NCBI RefSeq assembly: GCF_900497805.2
Contig: NW_020954548.1
Coordinates: 6,844,835-6,908,834, forward strand
DNA from: Vombatus ursinus
Taxonomy: Eukaryota; Chordata; Mammalia; Diprotodontia; Vombatidae
Reading direction: 5' to 3'
DNA length: 64,000 bases
In this document: in pieces, positions 1 through 10,351 of the stretch
Layout of the letters: every line of letters starts with the position of its first letter
Numbering within the stretch: position 1 is the first letter of the stretch
Made by a program: the position numbers and the translations under genes
Notes under the pieces: generated by a model
Seen by the model: the letters and a program-made list of their open reading frames with translations, nothing else
Told to the model about the DNA's origin: nothing
The model's database searches: none

Positions 1-136
1 CTTTCCTACTCACCTTTAACTCCCCTCCTCCAATGAATGGGGCATTTTGACTGCTGTTATGATTTCTCATGACATTCTCATAAGGTCATTGCTTTAGAGC
101 AGCTCTCAGCAGCTCTCAGAGGCCTTAGAGATTTTT

Positions 137-290
137 AGTGCAATCTCCTAATTTGACAGAGGAGCAAACAGGCCTAGAGATGAAAAGTGACTTGTCCAAG
201 GATGTCACAGAGAGTGATCAGCAAAACTTTTTTTTTTCTGTGGTTGATGTTGAGTCCTTCTTGAGACTCCTGGGTTCATTATGGATCCGC
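137..290 (-). repeat. MIR-type SINE fragment
   Basis: Reads as the reverse complement of the MIR core: a 'tttgacagaggagcaaac' block followed by a 'gaaaagtgacttgtccaagg' block. Degraded and lacking clear ends. The open frame that crosses it has no support as a gene. Confidence 0.55.
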
Positions 291-369
291 CACAAATATT
301 CTGTAAGCAGGGGTTCTGCTTACACTAGCAAGTTGTTTGCATTAATCCTTTACAAAAGTGCAATGTGTA

Positions 370-576
370 CAGGGGTGGGGAATCTGCAGCCTCAAGGGCA
401 CATGTGGCCCTCCAGGTCTTCAAGTGTGGCCCTTCAACTGAATCCAAACTTCACAGAACAAATTCTTTTATTAAGGATGTTCACACTTTCTATGAGGTTT
501 GGATTCAATCAAAGGGCTGCACTTGAGGATCTAGAGGGTCACATGTGCCCTCGAGGCCTCAGGTTCCCCACCCCTG
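370..576. mobile_element. Palindromic hAT-type non-autonomous DNA transposon
   Basis: Begins caggggtggggaa and ends with the inverse ttccccacccctg. The inverted similarity extends far inward: both arms carry the 'cacatgtg(g/a)ccctc' block and the 'gaatccaaac' block, so the roughly 207-bp element is close to one long fold-back. The end sequence and lack of coding capacity fit hAT (Charlie-like) MITEs. The eight bases on either side do not match, so the insertion is old or the duplication has decayed. Related copies lie at 25628-25810 and 29493-29582. Confidence 0.75.
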
Positions 577-631
577 GTAGCACAATAAGATTTGTTGTCT
601 ATCTATATTTTTAATTTCACCTAAGAACATG

Positions 632-895
632 GGGGCAATTCAGTGGCACAGTGGATATTTTGTTGGGTCTGGAGTCAGAAAGACTCCTTTTCCTGAGTTC
701 AAATCCAGCCTCAGATACTAACTACCTGTATGACCCTGCTCAAGTCACTTAACCCTGTTTCCTTCAGTTTCTTCATCTGTAAAATGAGCTGGAAAAGGAA
801 ATAGCAAACCGCTCCAGTATTTTTGCCAAGAAAACCCCAAATGGGATCACAAAGAGTTGGACACAACTGAAAAATGACTGAACAACAACAACAAA
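632..895 (+). repeat. tRNA-head, RTE-tailed composite SINE
   Basis: The 5' half is the tRNA-related part ('cagtggcacagtggat', 'tcaaatccagcctcaga', 'caagtcacttaaccctg'). The 3' half is a BovB/RTE-like tail ('gggatcacaaagagttgg', 'cacaactgaaaaatgac') that ends in an (AAC)n run. This is the marsupial analogue of ruminant Bov-tA: a tRNA SINE mobilised by an RTE-type LINE. The minus-strand open frame here is a shadow. Confidence 0.8.
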
Positions 896-2280
896 TGAAG
901 AATGTGCCATATTTAGTTGATACAAACAGATAACCTCTTACCTGTATGTGACTGATCAACCTTGATGATTTTCCATCTGCCTCAGTGTCACCTACTCTCT
1001 GCCATTAAGCCAGGTCCATGTTTAATTTATCAGATTACCATCTTCCTCCAGAGGGCTCACCCTCCTTCTTTTCTCATGCTACAATCCTATTAACATCCTC
1101 ATTTGTTTCCTAATTGCTGTCTAATTATCCTTCTAGGAGATTATGTAAATTACCAACAAACTTTGGGCTTTGGGGCTCAATTGAACAAATATTTTTTAAG
1201 CATCTACAATGTACTATAAGACAGTGCAGTAGATGATGGAGCTATCAAGATGAGAAAGACTAATTTGGGCTTTCAAGGAGTCTGCAGTGGAGATGAGAAT
1301 TATGCATTCCAAGGAGGTAAAAATGGCCTATTTGGAAAATAGTATTCAAAGGTGTGTTGGTATGCCTTCTTTTGCATATACATCCCTGCATTTACTGGGG
1401 GAAAGTATTGTCAACATGGACTATTTACTAGAGTTTTCAGTGTTATCCATCGGTCTAACTTTCTCTGTCTCTATTTCTGCCTAAAGTTACAAAGGCAATA
1501 ACAATAAAATCCAAACTCAGATCTTCTGATTCCAAATCCAGTGCTTTTACCACTACCTGGCATTGACTCATTTTATCCCTATTCCCACCACAACTCTGTG
1601 GGACTGACATCACATTTACAGCACATTCTCTCTCTTTCCCTCAGTTATGTTCAAATCCCTGTTTGCTCTCAGTTCCCTTGCTCCTTACCACAGAAAAGCT
1701 GAGGCATGCTGGCCAGATCATGGCTCACTGAAGCTGAGGAAGTCACAGCTAATTCAAATCCTGGGAATATTAACCTGGAGAAGACAACCTCAAAGAAAAC
1801 TGCCACTTTAAAGATTTAGAGAATGCAACACCCTCTATTTGGCTGGGACCATTAGTCAAACAGCTGCCATCCTTTATATTGACTATCCCCAAAGAGCGGA
1901 GACAATCCACAGATTCATTACTGTGTTTTGGCTATACTGACACAGAGAAACAAAGATTCATGGATTATTTGACATAGTCCCAAACCATACATCTATAAAC
2001 CTGCTTCAATAACATGAAAAGAGGAAATTTATGTGAAGACATTTATACATTTTTAAACATTTACAATATGAATTTAGACACCAAAAAAAAGAAAAACAAA
2101 CAAACAAGAGAACATTTTTTCACCAACCTAGCAGAATACACACACACAAAGAGCAAGGTTTTTGTTTTGTTTTGTTTTTTAAACCATGAATCTCCACCTC
2201 AATCGATTAATCTATATGTGGGTTGGGCAGTTCTTAAAATCATTCTAAAATCCAACTATTGGATTCATAATTTACCAATT
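896..2280. other. Mostly low-copy sequence with small L2 and MIR remnants
   Basis: A minus-strand L2 3' end is readable at about 1175-1300 (reverse complement of the L2 tail, 'aagcatctacaatgta'). A MIR-like end lies near 1500-1560 ('tctgattccaaatccagtgc'). An A-rich run and short purine tracts occur at 2080-2180. No gene-like structure is seen in the rest. Confidence 0.5.
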
Positions 2281-2284
2281 AATC

Positions 2285-3180
2285 ATTAAGAACTTTTTAA
2301 GCACTAACTATGTGTCAAACACTGTGCTAGGCCCTGCTCTCATGGAGCTTACATCCTATTGGGGGGAACAACACATTCACACTGAATATACACAAATAAA
2401 CACATGGTTATTTGGAGGAAATCAGAAAATTCCTCTTTGGGAGAAGGTGGAATCTGAGCTGAGCCTAGGGATTCAAAGAGGCAGAGGTGAGGAAGAAACA
2501 TAGGAGACAGAATAAGAAGTACAAGGAAGAGCATGAAGGCCAGCCTGGCTAGATCATAGCATGATTAAAGGGGAATGATGTACCATTGGTCTTGAAAAAT
2601 AGATTGTAGTGAGATTGCCAAAGGTTAAAGGGAGGAGTTGTATTTATTCTTAAAGGATAAAGGGCACCAACAACACAAGCTTATTGAACAAGGTCAGATA
2701 ATGATATTTAGGAATTTCAATTTGGCAGTTGTGAAGAGTATTGATTAGTGTGGGAACAGAAAGGACACAAGAAATTCAATTAGAAGGCTATTGAAATAGT
2801 ACAGACCAGAGATGATAAGAGCCTTGACTGGAATGGTTTGGGCATGAGTAGAAAAAAGAAGATAGATTTGAAGAAAATATTGAAAAATTTAGAGGACCTA
2901 GCAACTGATAAGATGTGTGAAGTGGATGAGAGCAAAGAGTTAAAGATTCCTCCAAGGTTATGAATTTGGGAAGTGGAAGTATGGTGGTGCCCTCCAACAA
3001 AATAGACAAGTTAGGAGACTCAGCAAATGGAACTACAATTAAAGTGCATTTTAAGCTATTGTCACAAGTATTTGTTAAGTGCATATGATATGCCTTGTAA
3101 CATATTTCACAGGTGAGGAATACAAGAGATGTGTAGCTTATAGTATCTACTCTCCAAGAACTTCTAATCGTATTCAGAAG
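2285..3180 (-). repeat. Long L2 LINE fragment, 3' part
   Basis: The plus strand reads as the reverse complement of L2: 'gcactaactatgtgtcaaac', 'ctcatggagcttacatcc', then 'gggagaaggtggaatctgagctg', continuing into the ORF2 C-terminal region with 'gaaggctattgaaatagt' and 'tattgaaaaatttagaggac'. Several hundred bases of the L2 ORF2 end and 3' UTR are covered. It is heavily decayed with stops in every frame, and a second small L2 end may start near 3060. Confidence 0.65.
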
Positions 3181-3199
3181 ATAACATTCACATGCAGAG

Positions 3200-4690
3200 A
3201 ACTATTTAAAAATGACTACTTGGAGAATTGTGAATTCAGTAAACCAAATGTGCTCAAATGCCAGTATTATATAATATAGACATTCAGTGTTACAACAGGT
3301 AAAAAAAGAAAAAGCTGAGATCAAAGTTTTTTTTTTTGTTTTTTTTTTTAAGAAGGAGTAGTAAAGGAGTGGGACTTGTGATAGTGGTGATGTGATTTTA
3401 ATAGAGGAGGGGATTCTAGGTAGAAGGATCATCAAATATAAAAAGGAAAGAAATAAAATTATCTTAATATGTTGGAAGAGCAATAAAAAGTCAAATTTGT
3501 ATAGAATATAGAATTATAGATGACCAGAGTTATAGGGAACATAAGAGGTCGTCTAGTCAGCCCCTCATTTTACTGGACATCTTTGTATTACCTCTAACCT
3601 TACTGAAAAGGCCCTTAGTTTATCTACCTTGCACATGATGTTTAGATAGATACTACTTATTATATTAAACAAAGGTCCATTTATTCCTACCTTTTTAGTG
3701 CTTTTTAACATAATTGAGTGTTGTAGTTTGTTTTCTCCTTAAGAGATGATCATATAATTTATGTTGTCATTATTAATATGATCTGAAATAAGGAAAGAAA
3801 AGCAGTGTGAAACCATGGTCTTCCATGAATTTACCACAAGGATCCCATTCAAGGTACTGTGGGCCTTCCCCACTTTCCCTTAACATTATAAGTTATTTAA
3901 GAATTTTTCAATTATGGCAACTGTTGAAGATCATCTAATAAGTCACAGGAAGACTATGATCTGTGTAGATAAAGGAAGCATTCACACTGACCACATCACA
4001 GATCATAGACATGCTCATTCATTTGTATGTATCTGACTCCACTCTCGGGTCCAGCTTTGCTACATCTCTCCCTTACAGTTTCATGGTATCTTGAAGAGTT
4101 TGTGAGTGTCTGTTTTTTTTTTCTCTTCCATCAGCTCAAGTCCCAGTTGGATGTGTTCTCCCATTTATTCAGGGCCAGTAAATAGCAACCCAGATTTCAT
4201 TTAAGCACTTAGATAGTTTTTACACAATAATATTTATTTCAAAGAAATATCAAGAACAAACATACAAACATTTCCTGCAACAACTCTGGGGAATACTCTC
4301 CCTTATACTACTTCATTCTCTGGGGATAGTAGGCTGGAACCTCAGTTCATTTCTTACATAGTGTTGGTCCTACCAAGTTCTAGTTAGATTAATGTTTCAG
4401 GCCTGGAATCCCAGAGAACACCCTCAAAAGATTGCTTTTTGCCCAACAGGGTATCGATGCTTCATTGGAAAGGAAACCTAGCCTAGACTCTGACTCATTA
4501 CTCTTCCGACCATTCTAAGCTCCCAAGTTTGGGGGCTCTGCTCTTTATCTTATACCATAAGTAAAGGAGATGTCTACCAGCAAATGAAGCAGAAAAAGTT
4601 ACAGCATATGATTGTGGAAGGCCTTTTTGAATGCCTCCACTTCTAATCAAAAAGCCGTTTCAACACATCTAATAATGTATTGCATCTATC
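3200..4690. other. No recognisable gene; low-copy sequence
   Basis: Contains a short MIR-like remnant near 3515-3580 ('gtcgtctagtcagcccctca') and T-rich runs near 3325-3350. The block from 4200 to 4620 is not assignable. It could be a worn retroelement end, but I see no diagnostic motif. Confidence 0.4.
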
Positions 4691-4699
4691 AGTACAGAG

Positions 4700-4970
4700 T
4701 GACACCTTTTTTTGCAACTTATTAGAGAATGGCCTAGGGCATGGAGAGGTTAAGAGACTATATTTAGGACCAGAGGCAAGACTTGCACTTAGGTCTTATT
4801 GACTCCAAAGTGGCTCTCTATCCATTACACCAATACGCTATTGGACTTGTGAACTCTACATTCAAATCTGTACTTTACCATTTATGACCATGATGTACTT
4901 GAGCAAGTCATTCAACCCTCTGATCTTTAATTCCTCATCTATAAAAAGAGGGAGTTAGACTAAGGGTGTG
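4700..4970. repeat. MIR fragments, one on each strand
   Basis: 4730-4850 reads as a minus-strand MIR ('catggagaggttaagaga', 'ttgactccaaagtggctctc'). 4855-4960 reads as a plus-strand MIR core ('cttgagcaagtcattcaa', 'tttaattcctcatctata'). Both are old and partial. Confidence 0.6.
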
Positions 4971-5129
4971 TGCATGCATGTATATGCATATACCTTTATC
5001 ATAGATTTTCATTCTATGACTACTTATCACATGTAAAAAATGAAACAACCTGACAAAGATTAAACCCTCTCTGTAAGACTGATTCCTGGTACTATCCAAC
5101 TGCCACCAAGAAATGGCAGTTCATAGTGC

Positions 5130-5320
5130 CACATATTTAGAACTAGATCACTTAGCATCACTGAATCCAAACCCCTCATTTTACAAAATAAGAAGAATGA
5201 GGACCATGGAAACTAAATGGCTTACCCAATGTCATATAAGTAGTAAGTGACAGAGCCAGTATCTGAACTCAAATCCAACATCCTTTCCATTGTACCATGC
5301 TACTGTATAATTAGGGCATC
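5130..5320 (-). repeat. MIR-family SINE (marsupial MIR3-like)
   Basis: Reverse-complement MIR order: 'ccaaacccctcattttac', 'aaactaaatggcttacccaa', 'gtaagtgacagagccag', 'tgaactcaaatccaac', 'tttccattgtaccatgc'. Nearly the whole core and tail are present. Confidence 0.7.
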
Positions 5321-6170
5321 TGTTTTAGACCATGACCAAAAAATGAACCAAACCAAAACCCTAAATCCCTCAAAAAGTCTAAAATCTAACCAACTTCATC
5401 ATGCATTAAACTAAAATGTAGAGCTCGAATAACTTAAACAAAACAAGTAAAAATCTCTAAATAAAATTAAAGTTGTCCAATTAAAGGTGGCATGAGTCCC
5501 TCAGAATCATGGATGATTTCATAACCACAGTTAAGAGCAAACTGAAAATGCGAGACTATGAATAGGACTTGACAGCTAAAACAAAGACTAATCCTAATAA
5601 CCCACATTAACATATGCCATTTTAAAGCTGTATTAAATAATTCTCCCCTGGGATTGAGTAATAACCACTCTGGGTCTTTTCATGGAACTTCATCTGCACA
5701 ATCACACTTGTGTAATATACCTCTTCCATTCTGAAGACATTAAAATATACACAGGCACACATAAGTGATCAGAGTAAATGGTGTATTTATTCACATCAAA
5801 TTATCGTGTGGTTCAGGCTGTTTCCATTTACTGTAATTGTCATTTGACAGTAAGGAATCATTCAGTGTAACTTAGAAGTGACAGGAAAATTGGACAGAAC
5901 TTGAGGCAAAGCATCAAACAGCTACCACTAGCGTCTAGACTACATCTATAATCTGAAAATGGTGAAACAGCAGCTTTTGTCCTGGATTTTTCATTTTTTT
6001 CTCTGAAGGGATTCCTCCTAAAATTTAATTTATTAGCCATGGACTTTGAAGGCATTAATTTCACAGCACCATTGTGCTGGAACCAATTAATAGACTGAAT
6101 GTAGATAATCACACTGGCCTCCTTCAGTTTCTTTATTATTTATTTTAAAGATTGACAGAAAGTCATAATA
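5320..6170. other. Repeat-free block, possible conserved non-coding element
   Basis: 5760-6120 contains no repeat I recognise and is rich in short motifs used by developmental transcription factors. These include 'tgtcatttgacag' (TGIF/MEIS-like), 'aatttaatttattag' and 'aaccaattaatag' (homeodomain cores) and 'accattgtgctgg' (SOX-like). Single motifs of this length are weak evidence. The call rests on the contrast with the repeat-rich flanks. Confidence 0.25.
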
Positions 6171-6179
6171 GAAAGAACT

Positions 6180-6400
6180 CAGATTCAGCAATCAACAAAT
6201 CCTGACTCTTTCATTTACTAGCTTGCCAAGCATATTAATGTTCTCAGTTTCAGTTTCATCACCTAAAAAAGGGGGAATAATAAAACTTATACTACCTTGC
6301 CTCACAAGGTTGTTATGAGGATCAGATGAGGTAAAGTACATAACAAAAACAGTGCCTGACACATATTAAGTGCTTAGTAAATGCTTGTTGAATGATTTTG
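6180..6400 (+). repeat. MIR SINE
   Basis: Plus-strand MIR core and tail: 'cagtttcatcacctaaaaa', 'cctcacaaggttgttatgag', 'cagtgcctgacacatatta', 'agtaaatgcttgttgaatg'. Only the 5' tRNA-like head is worn. Confidence 0.75.
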
Positions 6401-6710
6401 TAAAAATAAAACATTTTATAAACTTAATCTACTATTACTTGAAAAGTTGAAGGACAAGGGTCTTTAGGGACAGTAAGGATAGAGAGAAATATTGGGAGTT
6501 TCCTCCTCCATATCAGGTCTACTTTTGATTAATTGTATGATAAAGATAAAGTATTTAACCTCTTTTTAATTCTTTAAAATAGATTTAGTTCAATTTGCAT
6601 TTACCCAACTAAATAAGGTGTAATTAAAATTGATAAAAGTAATATAAATATCCAAAAAATGAAGAACAGATATGTAGATATGCATAAACATATCATTCTA
6701 ATTATTTTTT

Positions 6711-6825
6711 ATTCTCTCAATCTCTAACTCTAACTTTAACTATCTCTCTGTGTCTAGTTCTATCATCTCTATCTCCACCTCCACCTAACGCTATCACCTA
6801 CCTCTATCTCTATCTCTACCCATAT
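6711..6825. repeat. Pyrimidine-rich degenerate microsatellite
   Basis: Interrupted CTCTAT, CTCTAAC and CCTCCA units over about 115 bp. Confidence 0.8.
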
Positions 6826-6874
6826 CACAATTATTACTTGGGCTACACTGGTGTTTCAGTTTTGGCTCATTAAC

Positions 6875-7140
6875 TGGAGAAGGCTTCTTGGTGCAGTAGA
6901 AGAACATTTTCCTTGGATTCAGAGAAGCTGGATTTTAATATTTAACAGTCATATGAGCCTAGACATAGGGTCTAGATATATGACTAGATATGACTCTGGT
7001 CATAACCTCTCTAAACTTCTATTTGCACCTCAATAATATGGGGCAATAGTTTCAATAACTACCTTACAGAGTTACTGAGAAGGAAATCTCTGTAAACCTT
7101 AAGGGACTACCTGAATGAGAGTTATTATTGTTACTCAGAT
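6875..7140 (+). repeat. tRNA-derived/MIR SINE
   Basis: 'ggcttcttggtgcagtaga' and 'ccttggattcagagaagctgg' are a worn SINE head. 'ataacctctctaaacttc', 'accttacagagttactgag' and 'gtaaaccttaagg' are the MIR-like body and end, closing with 'gttattattgtta'. Confidence 0.65.
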
Positions 7141-7289
7141 ACATGTTTATTGTAGGAATGATTCAAATGGATGTGATTTCATGTATTTGGTTGCTTCTTC
7201 CAATGATGTGCATCAAAACCTACCCATGCCTACTTGCCCATCAAACTCTCAACTAGCTGTGGGAATTCCAACTCTCCACTAGGCAGTTG

Positions 7290-7600
7290 GAGATCAATCA
7301 AAAAACATTTAAGTGTCTACTGTGTGCTGGGAACTGTACTAAGTGCTAGGGATACAAAAAAAAAAGAGAGAGACAAAAGACAGTCCCTGCCCTCAAGGAG
7401 CTTGCAATCTAATAAGGGAGATGATATGCAAGCAAATATACATGCAGAAAGCTGTATATAGGATAAAGAGAAAATAATTAGGAGAGGAAAGGCACTAGAA
7501 TTATGTTGAAGGTTTGGGAAAGGATTCCTATAAAAGATGACATTTTAGTGAGATGTGAGACTGGAGGTCCATGGAGAGGTTACAGGAGGATAAGTCAATT
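7290..7600 (-). repeat. L2 LINE 3' end
   Basis: Reverse complement of the L2 tail: 'aagtgtctactgtgtgctgg', 'aagtgctagggatac', 'agtccctgccctcaaggag', then 'gggaaaggattcctataa'. An A-rich expansion at 7357-7368 lies inside it. Confidence 0.75.
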
Positions 7601-7713
7601 TGAAGATCATTAGTATGGAGATGCACTGAATCAAGCCTCTTCCTCCTTTTAAATTCTGGACCGAAGTTACTTATGACAGTAACTTGACAGTTTACGCTAC
7701 TTACATTATTTGC

Positions 7714-7951
7714 TGAGACAGCCAGGTGGCACAATAGATAGAGCATCCACCCTGGAGTCAGGAGAAACTGAATACAAATTCAGCCTCAGACACTTACTAG
7801 CTACGTGATGGACAAGTCACTTAATCCTGTTTGCCCCAGTTCCTCATCTATAAAATGAGCTGGACAAGGAAATGGCAAACCCCTCCAATATCTTTGCCAA
7901 GAAAACCCCAAATAGGATCACAGCTAGTAATTCACAACTCAACAATAATAG
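7714..7951 (+). repeat. tRNA-head, RTE-tailed composite SINE
   Basis: The head reads 'gccaggtggcacaatagat', 'accctggagtcaggag' and 'cagcctcagacacttact'. The tail reads 'gccaagaaaaccccaaatag' and 'gatcacagctagtaattcac', ending in an AAC/AAT-type run. Same family as 632-895, and full length apart from decay. Confidence 0.8.
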
Positions 7952-8036
7952 CACAATATTTGCCAGATAGATTTTACAGTAACATTAATAGTAATATACA
8001 GAAAGTTTATACTGTCTGCCCTATATGTGTGTATAT

Positions 8037-8190
8037 CATATGTATATATATATATATATATACACACATATATGTGTGTGTATATATTTGCTCTCTCTCT
8101 GTCTCTCTCTCTGTCCCATGAATATAGAAGCTCCCATGAGTAAGGTGGATATGGAGCTGAATTGTACATTCATATATATATATATAGTCT
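8037..8190. repeat. TA/TG and CTCTGT microsatellites
   Basis: (TA)n with TG/CA interruptions at 8040-8088, then (CT)n and CTGT at 8090-8115, then a short (TA)n at 8173-8187. The tyrosine/isoleucine-rich open frames on both strands are translations of this repeat and not genes. Confidence 0.9.
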
Positions 8191-8194
8191 CTCA

Positions 8195-9035
8195 TCTGTA
8201 AAAGACACTCAGCCTAGATCTTACCTGAAATATAACCACACACAACAGTAATGCTCTAGTGCAATAACAATGTCAGTCCAAGGAATAATAATAATAATAC
8301 ATGTTTAGCCATAATTGTTTCTCTCCCTAGTCCAGGAGACAGCTTTGATTGGTGTTCTTTCTCTCTCTTTGGGATCCAGGTGACTTGGCCCCCCACTTCA
8401 CTTCAGCTTTTACTAGAGGGAATCCATTTTTCCTTTCTATTTAAGGGCAAAACTTCTTCCCAATCTTATCTCATGCCACCACCATGAAATAGTAGGGATC
8501 TTAATAGCCACTATCTTTATTTGTTTTATTTTAAACAACTGAAATGTCATTGGTACTGAAAAGATTATAACCAAGGTGGTTAAGGTGCACCAGCTGCTTT
8601 TGGTTGGCAATCTGGGACAGACATAATGTTTGTTTCTCTCCCTTCCTCTCTTCCTCCTCTCCCTGGGTAGAAAAGAGACAAGGAAGTGATAAATGTATGG
8701 TTCCTTTGAAAAAATCAAGATTTTGAGTTATATTTCTGTAGTAGGCAGAGAGATGAGGCAAAGCATTCAGATATGAGTACTCTCCCCAGAATTCAATATC
8801 ACCACTAATTCACCCACTGACTTTTTCTATTTATTAATGAAGTACAATTCCTACCCCATCCTTACTGCATCACTGGCTACTCCCCCTTCGGATAGCTTGA
8901 AAATGGACCCTTCAACGACCATATTACAATGCTGCTTCTACAAAAAGTGCCCTTTATGTATATTTGGTCTAATCTCAACCCCTCTTAATTCTAGTACCTT
9001 CCCTTGGTTAATTATTTCTTCCTTATCCTGTATAT
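8195..9035. other. No recognisable feature
   Basis: Low-copy sequence. Short AT and pyrimidine runs only. I see no splice-flanked open frame and no repeat that I can name. Confidence 0.4.
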
Positions 9036-9037
9036 AG

Positions 9038-9192
9038 CTTACTTTGTATATATTTGTTTGCTTCTATCCCCTCTCCCCATTAAATTATAAGCTCCTCAAG
9101 GGCAAGAACTGTGTTTTCCTCTTTTTGTATCCCCAGCACTTAACACAATTCTTGACACATAGTAGGTGTTTAATAAATGTTTACAGATTGTG
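9038..9192 (+). repeat. L2 LINE 3' end
   Basis: Sense L2 tail: 'attataagctcctcaagg', 'ggcaagaactgtgttttc', 'ttgtatccccagcacttaac', 'catagtaggtgtttaataaa'. Confidence 0.85.
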
Positions 9193-9317
9193 TTATCTTT
9201 AATGCCATTTCCACCGTCTCTATAATCACAATCTAGATTATAATGTTAGAGTCCAAGTGTGGCAACTATTGTCTTTGATTGGGAAAAAGAGAAAGGAAAG
9301 AAAAATCTTTAGAATTA

Positions 9318-10140
9318 TGGGAAGTTGGCAGCATGTTAGAATATCCCCGTCCCCTACCCCAAGTAAAGTTTTTAAAATGCACAGAAGGAAAAAATTACAG
9401 AAAACTAAAAATAAAAAAATAAAAAAATAAAAAAAACTTCCATCTTCTAGTCCAAGACTGGGCTGAAAAAAGTCTTCCAGAATACAGCAGAGGGTCTGAA
9501 TAGAGTCCAGCCATGCTAGGTTGAAGACAAATCATGCAAGCATCCTGAACTCATGACAAGAGAAAGGGCTAGAATGTTCAGGCACTAAACTGTCCAGAAG
9601 GCCTCAACCAAGTTTCAGCAGGAGACAAGGCCAGGCAAGAGCCCAGAAGGTCCAGTGCTCACATAACCTATCTTGAATTCCCAGAATGAGCCCCCACAGA
9701 AAAAGAGGCTAGGGCATCACCCAGGATCTTACAGGAGACCTACTATCAGGTTTCTCCCAACGAGTAGCTGGTTGGGCCTGGTAAGTTCAAAGCAAGTATT
9801 GAAACCAACTCCAGGTTTAGGACTGTGCAAGGAAAAGTAGACAGAGAAGGGCCTGAGGCCAAAGTCTAAATTAAGCCACCTGAGACAGACCCACATTCCA
9901 GGAATATTGAAGAGATTGGGAGCTAGTTTTAGACAATGTGTCCAGGACCAAACAGTGACTTCTCACACCATTTCAGAATGTAGGAATTAACAGCCTGGAT
10001 CAAGTACAAAGGCCCAGTCCAGGACCTGAAACTGGAGATATGAGTAAACACAAGGAATTGCTAGACATATGAAGAAATACTAGTCATTGAAAGAAATCTA
10101 AGAAATATATCCAGAAGAAGAGGGTAACTCTACAACAACA
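9318..10140. other. Unassigned repeat-like block, GC-richer than its flanks
   Basis: After an A-rich run at 9405-9437 comes about 700 bp of purine-rich, GC-richer sequence without long open frames. A phrase near 9320 ('gggaagttggcagcatg') faintly resembles the start of an L1-type 5' UTR, and the composition resembles the HAL1 5' UTRs in this window, but I find no convincing match between them. It may be the 5' part of another LINE family or an unrelated sequence. Confidence 0.25.
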
Positions 10141-10351
10141 CTACCAAGAGGCTCCTATATGTTATAGTGGACAGAGATGGGCTTGGAGCTCAACTCCTTC
10201 CTTATTCAATTACTGACTGCAATCTTAGGCAAGTCACCTCTCTTAGCCTCAATTTCCTCATTTGTAAAACGGACATAATAATAATAGCAGCTTCTTTAAA
10301 GCATGATTGTGAGGATCAAATAAGATAACATGTATAAAAGGTTTTGCAAAG
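10140..10351 (+). repeat. MIR-type SINE, 5' part (split by an L1)
   Basis: 'ttactgactgcaatcttag', 'gcaagtcacctctcttagcc', 'tttcctcatttgtaaaac', 'gtgaggatcaaataag'. The body stops at gttttgcaaag (10341-10351) and resumes after the inserted L1 at 11613. Confidence 0.75.

Noticed and set aside
8007-8195. Tyr/Ile-rich open frames on both strands
   Set aside because: Translation of TA/TG and CT microsatellites.
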